Part shown: piece after piece, positions 27,344 to 35,370 of the stretch | How the letters are laid out: each line of letters opens with the position of its first letter | How positions within the stretch are numbered: the stretch's first letter is position 1 | Assembly: GCA_012103505.1 (NCBI GenBank) | Contig: WLWP01000001.1 | Span: 620,001 to 684,000 of the forward strand | Length of the DNA: 64,000 bases | Direction of reading: 5' to 3' | Origin: Pseudomonadales bacterium | GTDB taxonomy: Bacteria > Pseudomonadota > Gammaproteobacteria > Pseudomonadales > Azotimanducaceae | Notes under the pieces: generated by a model | Databases searched by the model: none | What the model was told of the DNA's origin: nothing | The model's input: the letters and a program-made list of their open reading frames with translations, nothing else | Made by a program: the position numbers and the translations under genes

Positions 27344-29056
27344 ATGAGTGAGCAGCAAAAAATAGTAGATAAACCGGCGCGCACCGGACGAAAGATCGGT
27401 GCGATGCCATTCGAGAAATATTCACAGTTTGAACCGATCAATTTGCCAGACCGACAGTGGCCAAGCCGTCTACTGACGCAAGCGCCACGGTGGTGCAGCG
27501 TGGATCTAAGAGATGGAAATCAGGCGCTAATCGACCCAATGAACGTAGATGAAAAACTACGTCTATGGGATCTACTGCTCGACATAGGTTTTTCAGAGAT
27601 CGAGGTTGGCTTTCCCGCTGCCTCGCAACCAGACTTTGATTTTATCCGAAGGATCGTCGATGAAGGGCGGATCCCTGAAGGGGTTTCTATTCAAGTCCTT
27701 TGCCAGGCTCGGGCTGAACTCATTGAACGGACTGTAGAGGCGTTGGAGGGGGCACCCAGTGTGATCTTCCATCTATACAACTCCACATCTGAACTACAAA
27801 GGCGCGTCGTCTTTGGCATGGATCGACAGAGCATTGTCGATTTGGCGGTGGAAGGCACTAAGATTGTTCGAGATGGTCTAGCTAACTTTAGTTCAGACGT
27901 CACTTTCGAATACTCACCGGAGAGCTTTACCGGTACGGAACTCGATTTTGCGACGGATATCTGTAGTGCGGTTGCTGAAACATGGGGAGCAACGCCGGAT
28001 GCGCCCATGATCATCAATCTTCCGTCGACCGTTGAAATGGCAACACCGAACATCTATGCGGACCAGATCGAATGGTTTATCCGCAACTTTGACAAGCGTG
28101 ATAGTGCAGTGATCAGTTTGCACACACACAACGACAGAGGTACAGGTGTAGCAGCGACAGAGCTCGGTCTGATGGCTGGTGCGCAGCGTGTTGAAGGTAC
28201 ACTTTTTGGCAATGGTGAACGGACGGGCAATTGCGACATCGTGACCGTGGCGATGAACCTGTTTAGCCAGGGTATTGACCCGACGCTTGATTTTCGTGGC
28301 ATGCCCGAGATTCGAGAAGTCGTGCAAAGTGTAAACAAGCTGGCAATTCCAGAACGTCACCCGTATGCAGGTGAGCTTGTCTTCACCGCGTTTTCCGGTT
28401 CGCATCAAGATGCGATTCGAAAGGGTATGTCACAAGTCGATCGCAAGAGTTGGGAAGTTCCCTATCTACCAATCGATCCTGAAGACGTTGGCAGTTCCTA
28501 TCGTGAGACGGTACGGGTTAACTCTCAGAGCGGTAAGGGCGGCATTGGATTCCTCCTAGAGGAGTATTTTGGTGTTGGGTTGCCGAGAGAAATCTTGGTC
28601 GAGTTTTCAGTCATTGTACAAGGGATGACTGAGGAATTCGGGCGCGAAATAAAGCCTGACGAAATACTCGACAAGCTCATTGCGACTTACTCTGTGGATA
28701 CGGGACCGTATCGACTGATCGACTATGATCTTTTGACAGGCCGCGATCAGGATCAAAGATGCATAGCGCGTGTTGAGGTATCTGACAACCAAGTGACGGT
28801 TGATGGTGAGGGCGGTGGTCCGATTGAAGCGTTTGTAAACGCGTTAGTTGAAACGTTGAACGAACCATTGTCGGTGGTGGACTACCACGAACATTCACTA
28901 GGAACCGGCACTGATGCTCAGGCGATTTGCATACTAGCGATTGAAGATGCCACGAAAGGAAGGTGTTACGGCATTGGTGTCAGCAGGAATACGATTACAT
29001 CGTCGCTGAACGCAATAATCTCCGCTCTAAATCGTCGCTGGGCGCAAGCATCTTAG
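27344..29056 (+). CDS. leuA: 2-isopropylmalate synthase (long form)
   Basis: LeuA condenses acetyl-CoA with 2-oxoisovalerate, the first step of leucine synthesis. The 570-residue protein belongs to the longer LeuA class that begins with a basic N-terminal extension before the TIM barrel. Catalytic and metal residues are visible in VDLRDGNQALIDPM (about residues 53-66) and HTHNDRGTGV (about 260-269). The C-terminal regulatory domain for leucine feedback is present (about 440-570, VVDYHEHSLGTGTDAQA). AGAGGA precedes the ATG by 8 nt. Regulation is likely twofold: feedback inhibition and the leucine-rich leader upstream. No other leu gene is adjacent. Confidence 0.95.
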   Translation: MSEQQKIVDKPARTGRKIGAMPFEKYSQFEPINLPDRQWPSRLLTQAPRWCSVDLRDGNQALIDPMNVDEKLRLWDLLLDIGFSEIEVGFPAASQPDFDFIRRIVDEGRIPEGVSIQVLCQARAELIERTVEALEGAPSVIFHLYNSTSELQRRVVFGMDRQSIVDLAVEGTKIVRDGLANFSSDVTFEYSPESFTGTELDFATDICSAVAETWGATPDAPMIINLPSTVEMATPNIYADQIEWFIRNFDKRDSAVISLHTHNDRGTGVAATELGLMAGAQRVEGTLFGNGERTGNCDIVTVAMNLFSQGIDPTLDFRGMPEIREVVQSVNKLAIPERHPYAGELVFTAFSGSHQDAIRKGMSQVDRKSWEVPYLPIDPEDVGSSYRETVRVNSQSGKGGIGFLLEEYFGVGLPREILVEFSVIVQGMTEEFGREIKPDEILDKLIATYSVDTGPYRLIDYDLLTGRDQDQRCIARVEVSDNQVTVDGEGGGPIEAFVNALVETLNEPLSVVDYHEHSLGTGTDAQAICILAIEDATKGRCYGIGVSRNTITSSLNAIISALNRRWAQAS

Positions 29057-29071
29057 TTTGTCCCTGACGGG

Positions 29072-29084
29072 GCGACTTTGTCGC
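29072..29084. terminator. Small hairpin between convergent leuA and corB-like genes
   Basis: GCGAC-TTT-GTCGC is a perfect 5-bp stem in the 27-bp gap between two convergent stop codons. There is no T run on either side, so a terminator role is suggested by position only. Confidence 0.3.
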
Positions 29085-30379
29085 TAATCGTCGTCCGGAT
29101 CAATGGCCTCAGGGTCTTCAGGAATTTCTAACCTGCGGATGTTGAGGCTTTTGACTATGTTGTCCTTGATTTGCAGTGTCTCGATTTGATAGTTATCGAT
29201 GGTCAGGCACAAGTTTGAATCAGGGATGGTTTCCAGGTATTCCAACACCAGCCCGTTTAACGTCTTCGGGCCGTGCATCGGTAGATCCCATCGTAGTGCA
29301 CGATTGATATCTCGTAGTACTGCCATGCCATCGATGAGAAATGAGCCATCTTTCTGTGGCGATATCTCAGGCATTCGAGAAGCAAAGTCGGTCGTGAATT
29401 CACCAACGATCTCCTCGAGAATATCTTCCAGCGTGACGATCCCAAGCACGTCTCCATACTCATCAACCACGAGCGCGATGCGCTGTTTTTCTTTCTGAAA
29501 ATTTAGCAGCTGCGTGTGCAGCGGTGTGGCTTCGGGGACGTAGTATGGTTCTCGTGTGAGTTGCATTAAGTCAGCTTTGTTGAATTCCTCAGCGTGTAGG
29601 AACTTAGCTAGTCTTCGTAGGTGCAGTATGCCGATGACATTATTGATTTCGCCTTTGTAGACAGGCAGGAGTGTATGTTGGCTTGAAGAGGTTTGGTCGA
29701 TGATGTCAGCCAGATCACCGTCGATATCGAGTCCTACGATCTCGTGTCGGGGAACCATTATGTCGTTCACCGATACCCTTTCCAGATCCAAGAGACGAAC
29801 CATCATGCTCTGCCGTTCGCCGACAGACACCGCGCCTTCATTGACAACAGTCTTAAGTTCTTCTGCTGACAGATTTTCGTCGTTAGCGTCTTTGTTTGGT
29901 AAAAATGGACGTACCAGAGCATTAGCGATCCAGTTTACAAAAAGTACCACCGGATATAGAAAACGCAGCATTGGCTGCAATACAAACACTGATTTAAAGG
30001 CCCAGCCTTCGGGGTGCTGGGCGGCCAAGGTCTTTGGGGCGACTTCCGCAAAAATCAGGAAAATGAAAGTGATTACCCACGGCGCCAACAAAACACCTGT
30101 GTCGCCGAAAAGACGGAAGCCAAGTACGGTAGCTATTGTCGCCGCGGAGAAGTTCACTAAATTATTACCAACTAGGATGACACCGAGGAGCCGATCCGGT
30201 CTTCTTAAGAGGCGGTTAGCTTTTCTCGCCCCTTTGTGTCTTTGCTTGACGTGATGCTTAAGGCGATAGCGATTGAGCGCCATCATCGAAGTCTCTGTGC
30301 CAGAAAAATAGGCTGAAAAAGCCGTTAGCACGATGATGCTCCCGATTAGGAGCCATAGCGGAGCGTCAGGAGAACTCAT
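29084..30379 (-). CDS. CNNM/CorC-family membrane protein (YfjD/CorB-like)
   Basis: A 431-residue protein with an N-terminal DUF21 (CNNM) membrane domain of about four hydrophobic segments (residues about 8-165; SGTETSMMALNRYRLKHH is typical), a pair of CBS domains (about 205-325, with the linker VNDIMVPRHEIVGLD) and a C-terminal CorC_HlyC domain (about 340-425). The family is linked to magnesium/cobalt homeostasis. It overlaps the upstream ypjD gene by 4 nt. The pair lies next to ffh and in opposite orientation, the same neighbourhood as yfjD-ypjD-ffh in E. coli. Ion specificity here is inferred, not shown. Confidence 0.9.
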   Translation of the reverse strand: MSSPDAPLWLLIGSIIVLTAFSAYFSGTETSMMALNRYRLKHHVKQRHKGARKANRLLRRPDRLLGVILVGNNLVNFSAATIATVLGFRLFGDTGVLLAPWVITFIFLIFAEVAPKTLAAQHPEGWAFKSVFVLQPMLRFLYPVVLFVNWIANALVRPFLPNKDANDENLSAEELKTVVNEGAVSVGERQSMMVRLLDLERVSVNDIMVPRHEIVGLDIDGDLADIIDQTSSSQHTLLPVYKGEINNVIGILHLRRLAKFLHAEEFNKADLMQLTREPYYVPEATPLHTQLLNFQKEKQRIALVVDEYGDVLGIVTLEDILEEIVGEFTTDFASRMPEISPQKDGSFLIDGMAVLRDINRALRWDLPMHGPKTLNGLVLEYLETIPDSNLCLTIDNYQIETLQIKDNIVKSLNIRRLEIPEDPEAIDPDDD

Positions 30380-31215
30380 CTTTGTAGTATGTACTCAAGG
30401 ACGAATTTGCTGCCGAGATAGCCAACCACCAGGAGTGCGAAGGCAACGAGGGTCCAGCGAACAGCGGTTAAGCCACGCCAGCCGAATGCGTAACGCCCGG
30501 TTAAGAAGAAGGCGTAGACCAGCCAAGACAAGGAAGTGATAACAATATGGTGAGAGACATTTTGGGCGAACATATCGTCTAGGAAAAGAAAGCCAGAAAT
30601 GATGGATGCAGTGAGGAGCGTAAGACCGATCCACAGCATAGCAACCAAGAGCTGTTCCATTGTTTCCAATGGCGGCATCCACTGTGAAGTCTGCTTCCCC
30701 GGCGTTTTTAACCGCTTGTCCAATATGGCAAGTAGAACCGACTGGCAGGCCGCAAGCATCAAAGCGCTGTAGGCTGCTAGGGAGATGAGTATGTGAGCGA
30801 GGAGTGGACCTGTGAGCGCATGGGCTGCAGTGACGCCGGGTTCAATCAGTATGCTCAATAACAAGACGACCAAACTGATTGGTATCACCAACAAAAATAG
30901 GCGCGCGACTGGTAGGCGGAATGCAGCGACCAGAACGACCAGCGTGATGATCAGAGCCACTATATTCGCTACGTACAGTAAGCTTAGCCGGACACCTTCG
31001 TCTGCAAAGAGTATTTGATGACAGGTGAAGGCATGGCCCAGCAATGCAACGAGGACAACCCAGCGGGTCGTTCGCTCCGTTTGCGTGGTCGCCGAGTTTG
31101 GCGGACCAGATGAAGTGGGCACTTGCTTAGGCCACTGTAGGCGGAGTGCGTACCCGTACAGCAAGAAGGTGGCGAGACTCGTCATTATGTACAGCCCAGG
31201 GGTAGACTCAGGCAT
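30376..31215 (-). CDS. ypjD: CcsA-domain inner membrane protein YpjD
   Basis: A 279-residue polytopic membrane protein with about eight hydrophobic segments, of the cytochrome c assembly (CcsA/HemX) superfamily; the C-terminal half (HALTGPLLAHILISLAAYSAL onward to the SWLVYAFFLTGRYAFGWRG segment) carries its conserved histidines and tryptophans. In E. coli the gene is next to yfjD and ffh and has been connected with divalent cation resistance (CorE). I chose ATG 31215; the frame is open 36 nt further. It overlaps the corB-like gene by 4 nt, so they act together. It is divergent from ffh. Confidence 0.85.
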   Translation of the reverse strand: MPESTPGLYIMTSLATFLLYGYALRLQWPKQVPTSSGPPNSATTQTERTTRWVVLVALLGHAFTCHQILFADEGVRLSLLYVANIVALIITLVVLVAAFRLPVARLFLLVIPISLVVLLLSILIEPGVTAAHALTGPLLAHILISLAAYSALMLAACQSVLLAILDKRLKTPGKQTSQWMPPLETMEQLLVAMLWIGLTLLTASIISGFLFLDDMFAQNVSHHIVITSLSWLVYAFFLTGRYAFGWRGLTAVRWTLVAFALLVVGYLGSKFVLEYILQR

Positions 31216-31409
31216 GTCTGGGTGACCCCAGGACTTCCACCATTTGTTCACCGTAGTGATGCGTGCGCGACAGATGCCGCGACTTTTGCCGAGTACTCAA
31301 ATAGCCCCGAAGGTGTTTCGAAGTTACAAGTGTGGCATATCATCGGAAACTCGAAAAGGGGACGCTTGGGGAGCTCGGAGGGGTTCTTTCTCACCAAGTG
31401 TAATTCCCT

Positions 31410-31440
31410 CTGACAGTTACTGCGTAGTTCCCGCTATAAT
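31410..31440 (+). promoter_or_regulatory. Candidate promoter for the ffh-rpsP-rimM-trmD-rplS genes
   Basis: A perfect -10 box TATAAT (31435-31440) lies 27 bp before the ffh ATG. The best -35 match is CTGACA (31410-31415), giving a long 19-bp spacer. Confidence 0.5.
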
Positions 31441-31467
31441 GCGTTTTTGTACTAACCCTCCGAATCC

Positions 31468-32844
31468 ATGTTTGAAAGTCTTTCTGATCGCCTGACTAAT
31501 ACCCTTCGCTCGATCCAGGGGCGTGCGACTCTGTCAGAAGAGAACGTGAGTGCTGCCCTGCGAGATGTGCGCGTCGCGCTGCTCGAAGCGGATGTCGCGT
31601 TACCGGTGGTGAAATCCTTTGTCGACGCAGTAAAAGTGAAAGCAATTGGGTCAGTAATTGCCAATTCGCTGAATCCAGGAGAGCAATTCGTAAAGCTCGT
31701 GCATGACGAGTTAGTTCACGTAATGGGTGATGCCAATGATGCTCTTAATCTAGCCACGGCACCGCCTGCGATCGTCCTCATGGCAGGACTGCAAGGTGCT
31801 GGTAAGACAACCACTGTTGCCAAACTTGCCAAGTACCTGCAGGAACGTGAAAAGAAGAAGGTCGCGGTTGTTAGTGCGGATGTGTATCGACCCGCCGCGA
31901 TCGAACAGTTAGAAACCTTGGCGCGCGAAGTCGGTGCGATATTTGTGCCGTCGACTAACGATCAGAAACCGATCGACATTGCCAACAACGCCATCGAAGC
32001 GGCCAAGAAGCAGTTTGCTGATGTGCTCATTGTCGATACGGCGGGACGTCTTGCTATTGATGAAGACATGATGCAAGAGATCCGTGAACTGCAGATTGGT
32101 CTGCAACCTATCGAAACCCTTTTTGTGGTCGACGCGATGACGGGTCAAGATGCAGCCAACACAGCCAAAGCCTTTGATGATGCCCTGACTCTCACGGGTG
32201 TCATTCTGGCCAAAACAGACGGCGATGCACGGGGTGGTGCGGCATTGTCGGTTCGCCAAATCACGGGCAAACCCATCAAGTTCTTAGGCATTGGTGAAAA
32301 GACCGATGGTCTGGAGCCGTTTCACCCGGATCGCCTAGCGTCCCGAATTCTTGGCATGGGCGACGTACTGAGCCTGATCGAAGAGGCGGAGCGCAAGGTT
32401 GATAAAGTCAAAGCGCAGCGTTTGGCGAAGAAAATCCAGAAAGGCAAAAAGTTCGATCTGGAAGATTTTAGGGACCAGCTCGACCAGATGGCGAACATGG
32501 GTGGCTTATCCAACATGATGGATAAACTACCGGGCATGAGCCAGCTGCCAGCGGGTGCGCAGTCTCAACTTGATGATGGTCAGTTTAAACAGATGGGGGT
32601 CATAATCGATTCCATGACCCCGCATGAACGGCACTTTCCCGATGTCATTAATGGCTCGCGAAAGAAACGAATTGCCATGGGGAGTGGTACCGAAGTCACC
32701 GATATAAATCGACTGCTCAAACAACACAAGCAGATGCAAAAAATGATGAAGAAAGTGACGCGCAAAGGTGGCATGCAAAAGATGATGCGTGGGATGCAGG
32801 CGATGCAAGGTGGGCAATCAGGTCCACCGATGCGTCGGCGCTAG
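31468..32844 (+). CDS. ffh: Signal recognition particle protein Ffh
   Basis: Ffh binds 4.5S RNA and delivers ribosomes making membrane proteins to FtsY. The 458-residue protein (E. coli 453) has the N domain (about residues 1-90), the G domain with P-loop GLQGAGKTT at 107-115, DTAGRL and AKTDGDARGG motifs, and a methionine-rich M domain (about 300-458), ending with runs such as MQKMMKKVTRKGGMQKMM. The start is ATG 31468. Its TAG stop is the first unit of a 15-bp tandem array. rpsP follows after 152 bp. Confidence 0.97.
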   Translation: MFESLSDRLTNTLRSIQGRATLSEENVSAALRDVRVALLEADVALPVVKSFVDAVKVKAIGSVIANSLNPGEQFVKLVHDELVHVMGDANDALNLATAPPAIVLMAGLQGAGKTTTVAKLAKYLQEREKKKVAVVSADVYRPAAIEQLETLAREVGAIFVPSTNDQKPIDIANNAIEAAKKQFADVLIVDTAGRLAIDEDMMQEIRELQIGLQPIETLFVVDAMTGQDAANTAKAFDDALTLTGVILAKTDGDARGGAALSVRQITGKPIKFLGIGEKTDGLEPFHPDRLASRILGMGDVLSLIEEAERKVDKVKAQRLAKKIQKGKKFDLEDFRDQLDQMANMGGLSNMMDKLPGMSQLPAGAQSQLDDGQFKQMGVIIDSMTPHERHFPDVINGSRKKRIAMGSGTEVTDINRLLKQHKQMQKMMKKVTRKGGMQKMMRGMQAMQGGQSGPPMRRR

Positions 32845-32898
32845 TTAGCCCTGCTAGTTTGAACCCTGCTAGTTTGAACCCTCCTAGTTTGAACACCA
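32841..32898 (+). repeat. 15-bp tandem array starting at the ffh stop codon
   Basis: CTAGTTAGCCCTG (32841-32853), CTAGTTTGAACCCTG (32854-32868), CTAGTTTGAACCCTC (32869-32883) and CTAGTTTGAACACCA (32884-32898) are four consecutive units. The ffh TAG stop (32842-32844) is part of the first unit, which is 2 bases shorter. The array occupies the first third of the ffh-rpsP gap. Confidence 0.9.
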
Positions 32899-32996
32899 GT
32901 CGGAGCGAGCTTGCGCAAAATACTGGTTTGCAACGCACAAACCTTCCTATAGACTACGCCGCCTTTCAAATCTGGCTTTACGGGTAAGAGCAATAC

Positions 32997-33302
32997 ATGG
33001 TCACAATTCGCCTCGCACGCCACGGCGCCAAAAAGAGTCCCTTTTATCACATCACGGTAGCTGACCGATCAGCTAGCCGAGATGGTCGTTTTATCGAACG
33101 AGTTGGATTCTATAACCCCGTCGCGCAGGGCCAAGCCGAAGTGCTTCGTGTTGACCTGGAACGGGTTGATCACTGGATTTCAACGGGCGCACAGCCTAGC
33201 GAAATAGTCGGCAAATTGGTCAAGAAAGCTCGTAAGGCTGCAAGTGCTGGTACTGCTGCAGCTGCAACCGTTGAGGCCCCTGCCGCAGCTGACGCTGAGT
33301 AG
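32997..33302 (+). CDS. rpsP: 30S ribosomal protein S16
   Basis: S16 is a small-subunit protein needed for 30S assembly. The sequence [22 protein letters not shown] and [14 protein letters not shown] are diagnostic. At 101 residues it is longer than E. coli S16 (82) because of an Ala-rich C-terminal tail. The start is ATG 32997. The 3' end overlaps the likely beginning of rimM in another frame, so the two are translationally coupled. Confidence 0.97.
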   Translation: MVTIRLARHGAKKSPFYHITVADRSASRDGRFIERVGFYNPVAQGQAEVLRVDLERVDHWISTGAQPSEIVGKLVKKARKAASAGTAAAATVEAPAAADAE

Positions 33303-33861
33303 TAGCACTCGCGACGAAAACATTGCGGTCGTAGGTCGCCTCGGCGCACCTTACGGCGTGCAAGGGTGGCAGCACTGCCAATCCTTTACGAAGCCAGCTG
33401 AGAACATTCTCCGCTATTCCTTGCTCATCCAACCAAGTACAGAAAAACAGAGTTCTGGCGCCGCTCAAGGTATAACGCCTGCAAGCGGTAACTGGCGGAT
33501 GCGAGGTGGGCTGCAAATAAAGCGCCACAAGAACGCCTTCATCGTCAAACTCAAAACAGTGCACGATCGAGATGTGGCCAGGCAATATTCCGGATGGCTG
33601 CTAGGCGCCAACCCAAGCGATTTTGTGCCGCCGCAAAATGATGAGGTCTTTTGGCACGATCTTGTCGGGGTAGAAGTCACAAATGTGGAAGGCGCTCTTT
33701 TTGGTAATGTGATATCGCTCACCGAAACAGGTAACCACGATGTACTTGTCATCCGTGCCAACAACGGCAAGGAGCGGCTCATCCCCTTTGCAGACCAATA
33801 CATCAATCAGTTGGATCTTGCTAAGAGGCAACTGATTGTAGATTGGCAGGCTGATTGGTAG
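33271..33861 (+). CDS. rimM: Ribosome maturation factor RimM
   Basis: RimM binds S19 and helps 30S maturation. The family signature [14 protein letters not shown] near the N-terminus, and the PRC-barrel part ([21 protein letters not shown], then [12 protein letters not shown]) are clear. The start is a problem: after the rpsP stop no ATG, GTG or TTG is in frame before the conserved GRLGAPYG. The nearest candidates are TTG 33271 and GTG 33244, both inside rpsP; I take TTG 33271 because it gives a 17-residue lead, close to other RimM proteins. A non-canonical start (for example ATT 33321) cannot be excluded. trmD overlaps the stop by 1 nt. Confidence 0.88.
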   Translation: MRPLPQLTLSSSTRDENIAVVGRLGAPYGVQGWQHCQSFTKPAENILRYSLLIQPSTEKQSSGAAQGITPASGNWRMRGGLQIKRHKNAFIVKLKTVHDRDVARQYSGWLLGANPSDFVPPQNDEVFWHDLVGVEVTNVEGALFGNVISLTETGNHDVLVIRANNGKERLIPFADQYINQLDLAKRQLIVDWQADW

Positions 33862-34598
33862 TGCGAGTCGCCATCCTCACGCTGTTCCCTGAAATGTTCG
33901 GCGCGCAAAACACGCTTGGTGTCGTCGGTCGTGCGATCAATGACGGTCGGATGGACGTCTCCCTCTTCAATCCTCGTGACTATGCCCAGGATAAGCACAA
34001 CACAGTCGATGATCGGCCGTTTGGTGGTGGTGCCGGTATGGTGATGCAAATTGAGCCATTGCTAGCAGCACTGAATATTGCGCGGGCAAAAGTGGGTAGC
34101 GGTTCTAACAAAACGGTGTTGTTGAGCCCGAGCGGGACGGTTTTTAAACAGCAGACCGCGCTAACAAATCTCTCCTTAGACGGCTTGATTTTGATCTGCG
34201 GAAGATACGAAGGGATCGATCAGAGGTTTGTCGACAAATATATCGATGAACAGTGGTCTATTGGCGATTATGTCATCAGTGGGGGTGAATTAGCCGCGAT
34301 GGTGGTCGTAGATGCCTTGGCTCGGCACATTCCAGGGGTTTTGGGCAACAATCAGTCAATTATTGACGAATCACATCTTGATGGCAGGCTCGATTACCCT
34401 CAATATACGCGCCCCGAAAATGCTCCAGAAGGGTCCGTACCGGGCGAGCTATTAAGTGGTGACCACAACAAGGTCAGATTGTATAGACGCCGGGAGGCGC
34501 TAAGGACAACTTTCGAACGACGACCTGATCTTCTCACGCAGCAGTTATTTGCAGCTGAGGAGCGTCGCTTGCTGAAAGAAGTCATCGACACGAATTAG
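33861..34598 (+). CDS. trmD: tRNA (guanine-N1-)-methyltransferase TrmD
   Basis: TrmD makes m1G37 in tRNAs and prevents +1 frameshifting. The SPOUT knot is visible in CGRYEGIDQRFVD and SIGDYVISGGELAAMVVVDA; the N-terminus reads [13 protein letters not shown]. The start is GTG 33861, which shares its G with the rimM TAG stop (TAGTG). 245 residues against 255 in E. coli. rplS follows after 9 bp, completing the conserved rpsP-rimM-trmD-rplS operon. Confidence 0.97.
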   Translation: MRVAILTLFPEMFGAQNTLGVVGRAINDGRMDVSLFNPRDYAQDKHNTVDDRPFGGGAGMVMQIEPLLAALNIARAKVGSGSNKTVLLSPSGTVFKQQTALTNLSLDGLILICGRYEGIDQRFVDKYIDEQWSIGDYVISGGELAAMVVVDALARHIPGVLGNNQSIIDESHLDGRLDYPQYTRPENAPEGSVPGELLSGDHNKVRLYRRREALRTTFERRPDLLTQQLFAAEERRLLKEVIDTN

Positions 34599-34607
34599 AG
34601 GCTAATC

Positions 34608-34967
34608 ATGCGCAGAAACAAGATCATTGAAGAGATAGAAACGGCTCAGATGGAGCGTGAGGTTCCAGACTTTAGCCCAGGCGACACGATCGTGGTTCAA
34701 GTACGAGTCAGAGAAGGAAATCGCGAGCGTTTACAGGCCTTTGAGGGCGTTGTTATTGGTAAGCGCAGCCGAGGTTTAAATTCCTCATTTATTGTTCGCA
34801 AGATTTCCCATGGTGTTGGGGTCGAACGTACCTTCCAGACACACAGTCCGCTGATCGCGGATATCGAAGTTAAGCGTCGTGGCGATGTACGCCAGGCAAA
34901 GCTCTACTATCTGCGTGAACGGTCTGGCCGATCTGCACGAATTAAAGAAAAGGTCGGCAATAAGTAG
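34608..34967 (+). CDS. rplS: 50S ribosomal protein L19
   Basis: L19 lies at the subunit interface. The 119-residue sequence includes [26 protein letters not shown] in part and the conserved [13 protein letters not shown] and AKLYYLRER segments; the length is close to E. coli (115). ATG 34608 follows trmD by 9 bp. The last four codons and stop are followed by a 15-bp near-copy (separate entry). It is the last gene before a 400-bp gap. Confidence 0.97.
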   Translation: MRRNKIIEEIETAQMEREVPDFSPGDTIVVQVRVREGNRERLQAFEGVVIGKRSRGLNSSFIVRKISHGVGVERTFQTHSPLIADIEVKRRGDVRQAKLYYLRERSGRSARIKEKVGNK

Positions 34968-34982
34968 TTCGGCAACAAGTAG
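34953..34982 (+). repeat. 15-bp tandem duplication covering the rplS stop codon
   Basis: GTCGGCAATAAGTAG (34953-34967) contains the last codons and TAG of rplS and is followed directly by TTCGGCAACAAGTAG (34968-34982); 13 of 15 positions agree. The copy repeats the stop codon in frame, as at rodZ. Confidence 0.85.
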
Positions 34983-35022
34983 CAGCTAAGCGGTCCCTCG
35001 CACGTATTGGCAGCACCAGGTT

Positions 35023-35119
35023 TGGCCGAAATGGCCAGCCTGCCAGGCTCAGAGAGAGGGAGGGGGAGAGATACCTGGCAAGCTGGTAGACAGTCGGGAG
35101 AGAGACCGACCGACTGTCT
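35023..35119 (+). other. Cluster of strong inverted repeats downstream of rplS (candidate structured RNA or terminator)
   Basis: Three dyads follow each other: TGGCC/GGCCA (35023-35027 with 35033-35037); CCAGCCTGCCAGG/CCTGGCAAGCTGG (35035-35047 with 35074-35086, 12 of 13 pairs, enclosing a 26-base polypurine loop of A and G apart from its first bases); and AGACAGTCGG/CCGACTGTCT (35088-35097 with 35110-35119, perfect 10 bp). The first and second overlap, so they are alternatives. The third is followed by TGTTTG, a poor T tract. It may be the operon terminator, but the region is far more elaborate than that needs. Confidence 0.6.
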
Positions 35120-35224
35120 GTTTGCTCCACACGCCGTTGGGGAATTCGGCATACTTCGTTGAAGCTTACCTATAGCCATGCAGCCCGCGTGCCAACTTGT
35201 CGGATCTGACTATTTTTCAATATA

Positions 35225-35248
35225 AATCAAATGCTTAACTATTTGATT
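35225..35248. promoter_or_regulatory. AT-rich perfect dyad upstream of xerD
   Basis: AATCAAAT (35225-35232) and ATTTGATT (35241-35248) form a perfect 8-bp inverted repeat with an 8-bp spacer, within an AT-rich stretch. This is the size of a dimeric repressor operator. No coding sequence covers it. Confidence 0.45.
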
Positions 35249-35277
35249 GCACAATTGACCCTGACCCAAGCAAGCTG

Positions 35278-35305
35278 CCGATCTGTCGTATACTGCCCAG
35301 ATCGG
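35278..35305. promoter_or_regulatory. Perfect dyad around a TATACT box before xerD
   Basis: CCGATCTG (35278-35285) and CAGATCGG (35298-35305) are perfect complements separated by 12 bases; the middle holds TATACT (35289-35294), a good -10 match. No good -35 lies at the right distance. It could be an operator over a promoter or an RNA hairpin in the xerD leader. Confidence 0.45.
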
Positions 35306-35370
35306 TCAAAGTCGGACCCTATCCGGAGCCGATTGAGTCAAAAAGGGGCAGCCAACAGGCAAGTACCAAC

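Noticed and set aside
29700..30254. 184-residue open frame antisense to the CorB-like gene
   Set aside because: Low-complexity Ser/Thr/Arg composition typical of antisense frames; the CNNM-CBS-CorC protein on the minus strand is clear.
31252..31409. Small frames in the ypjD-ffh gap
   Set aside because: Frames of 60-80 codons exist on the plus strand but lack ribosome sites, family resemblance or conserved features; the gap is best explained as divergent promoter region.
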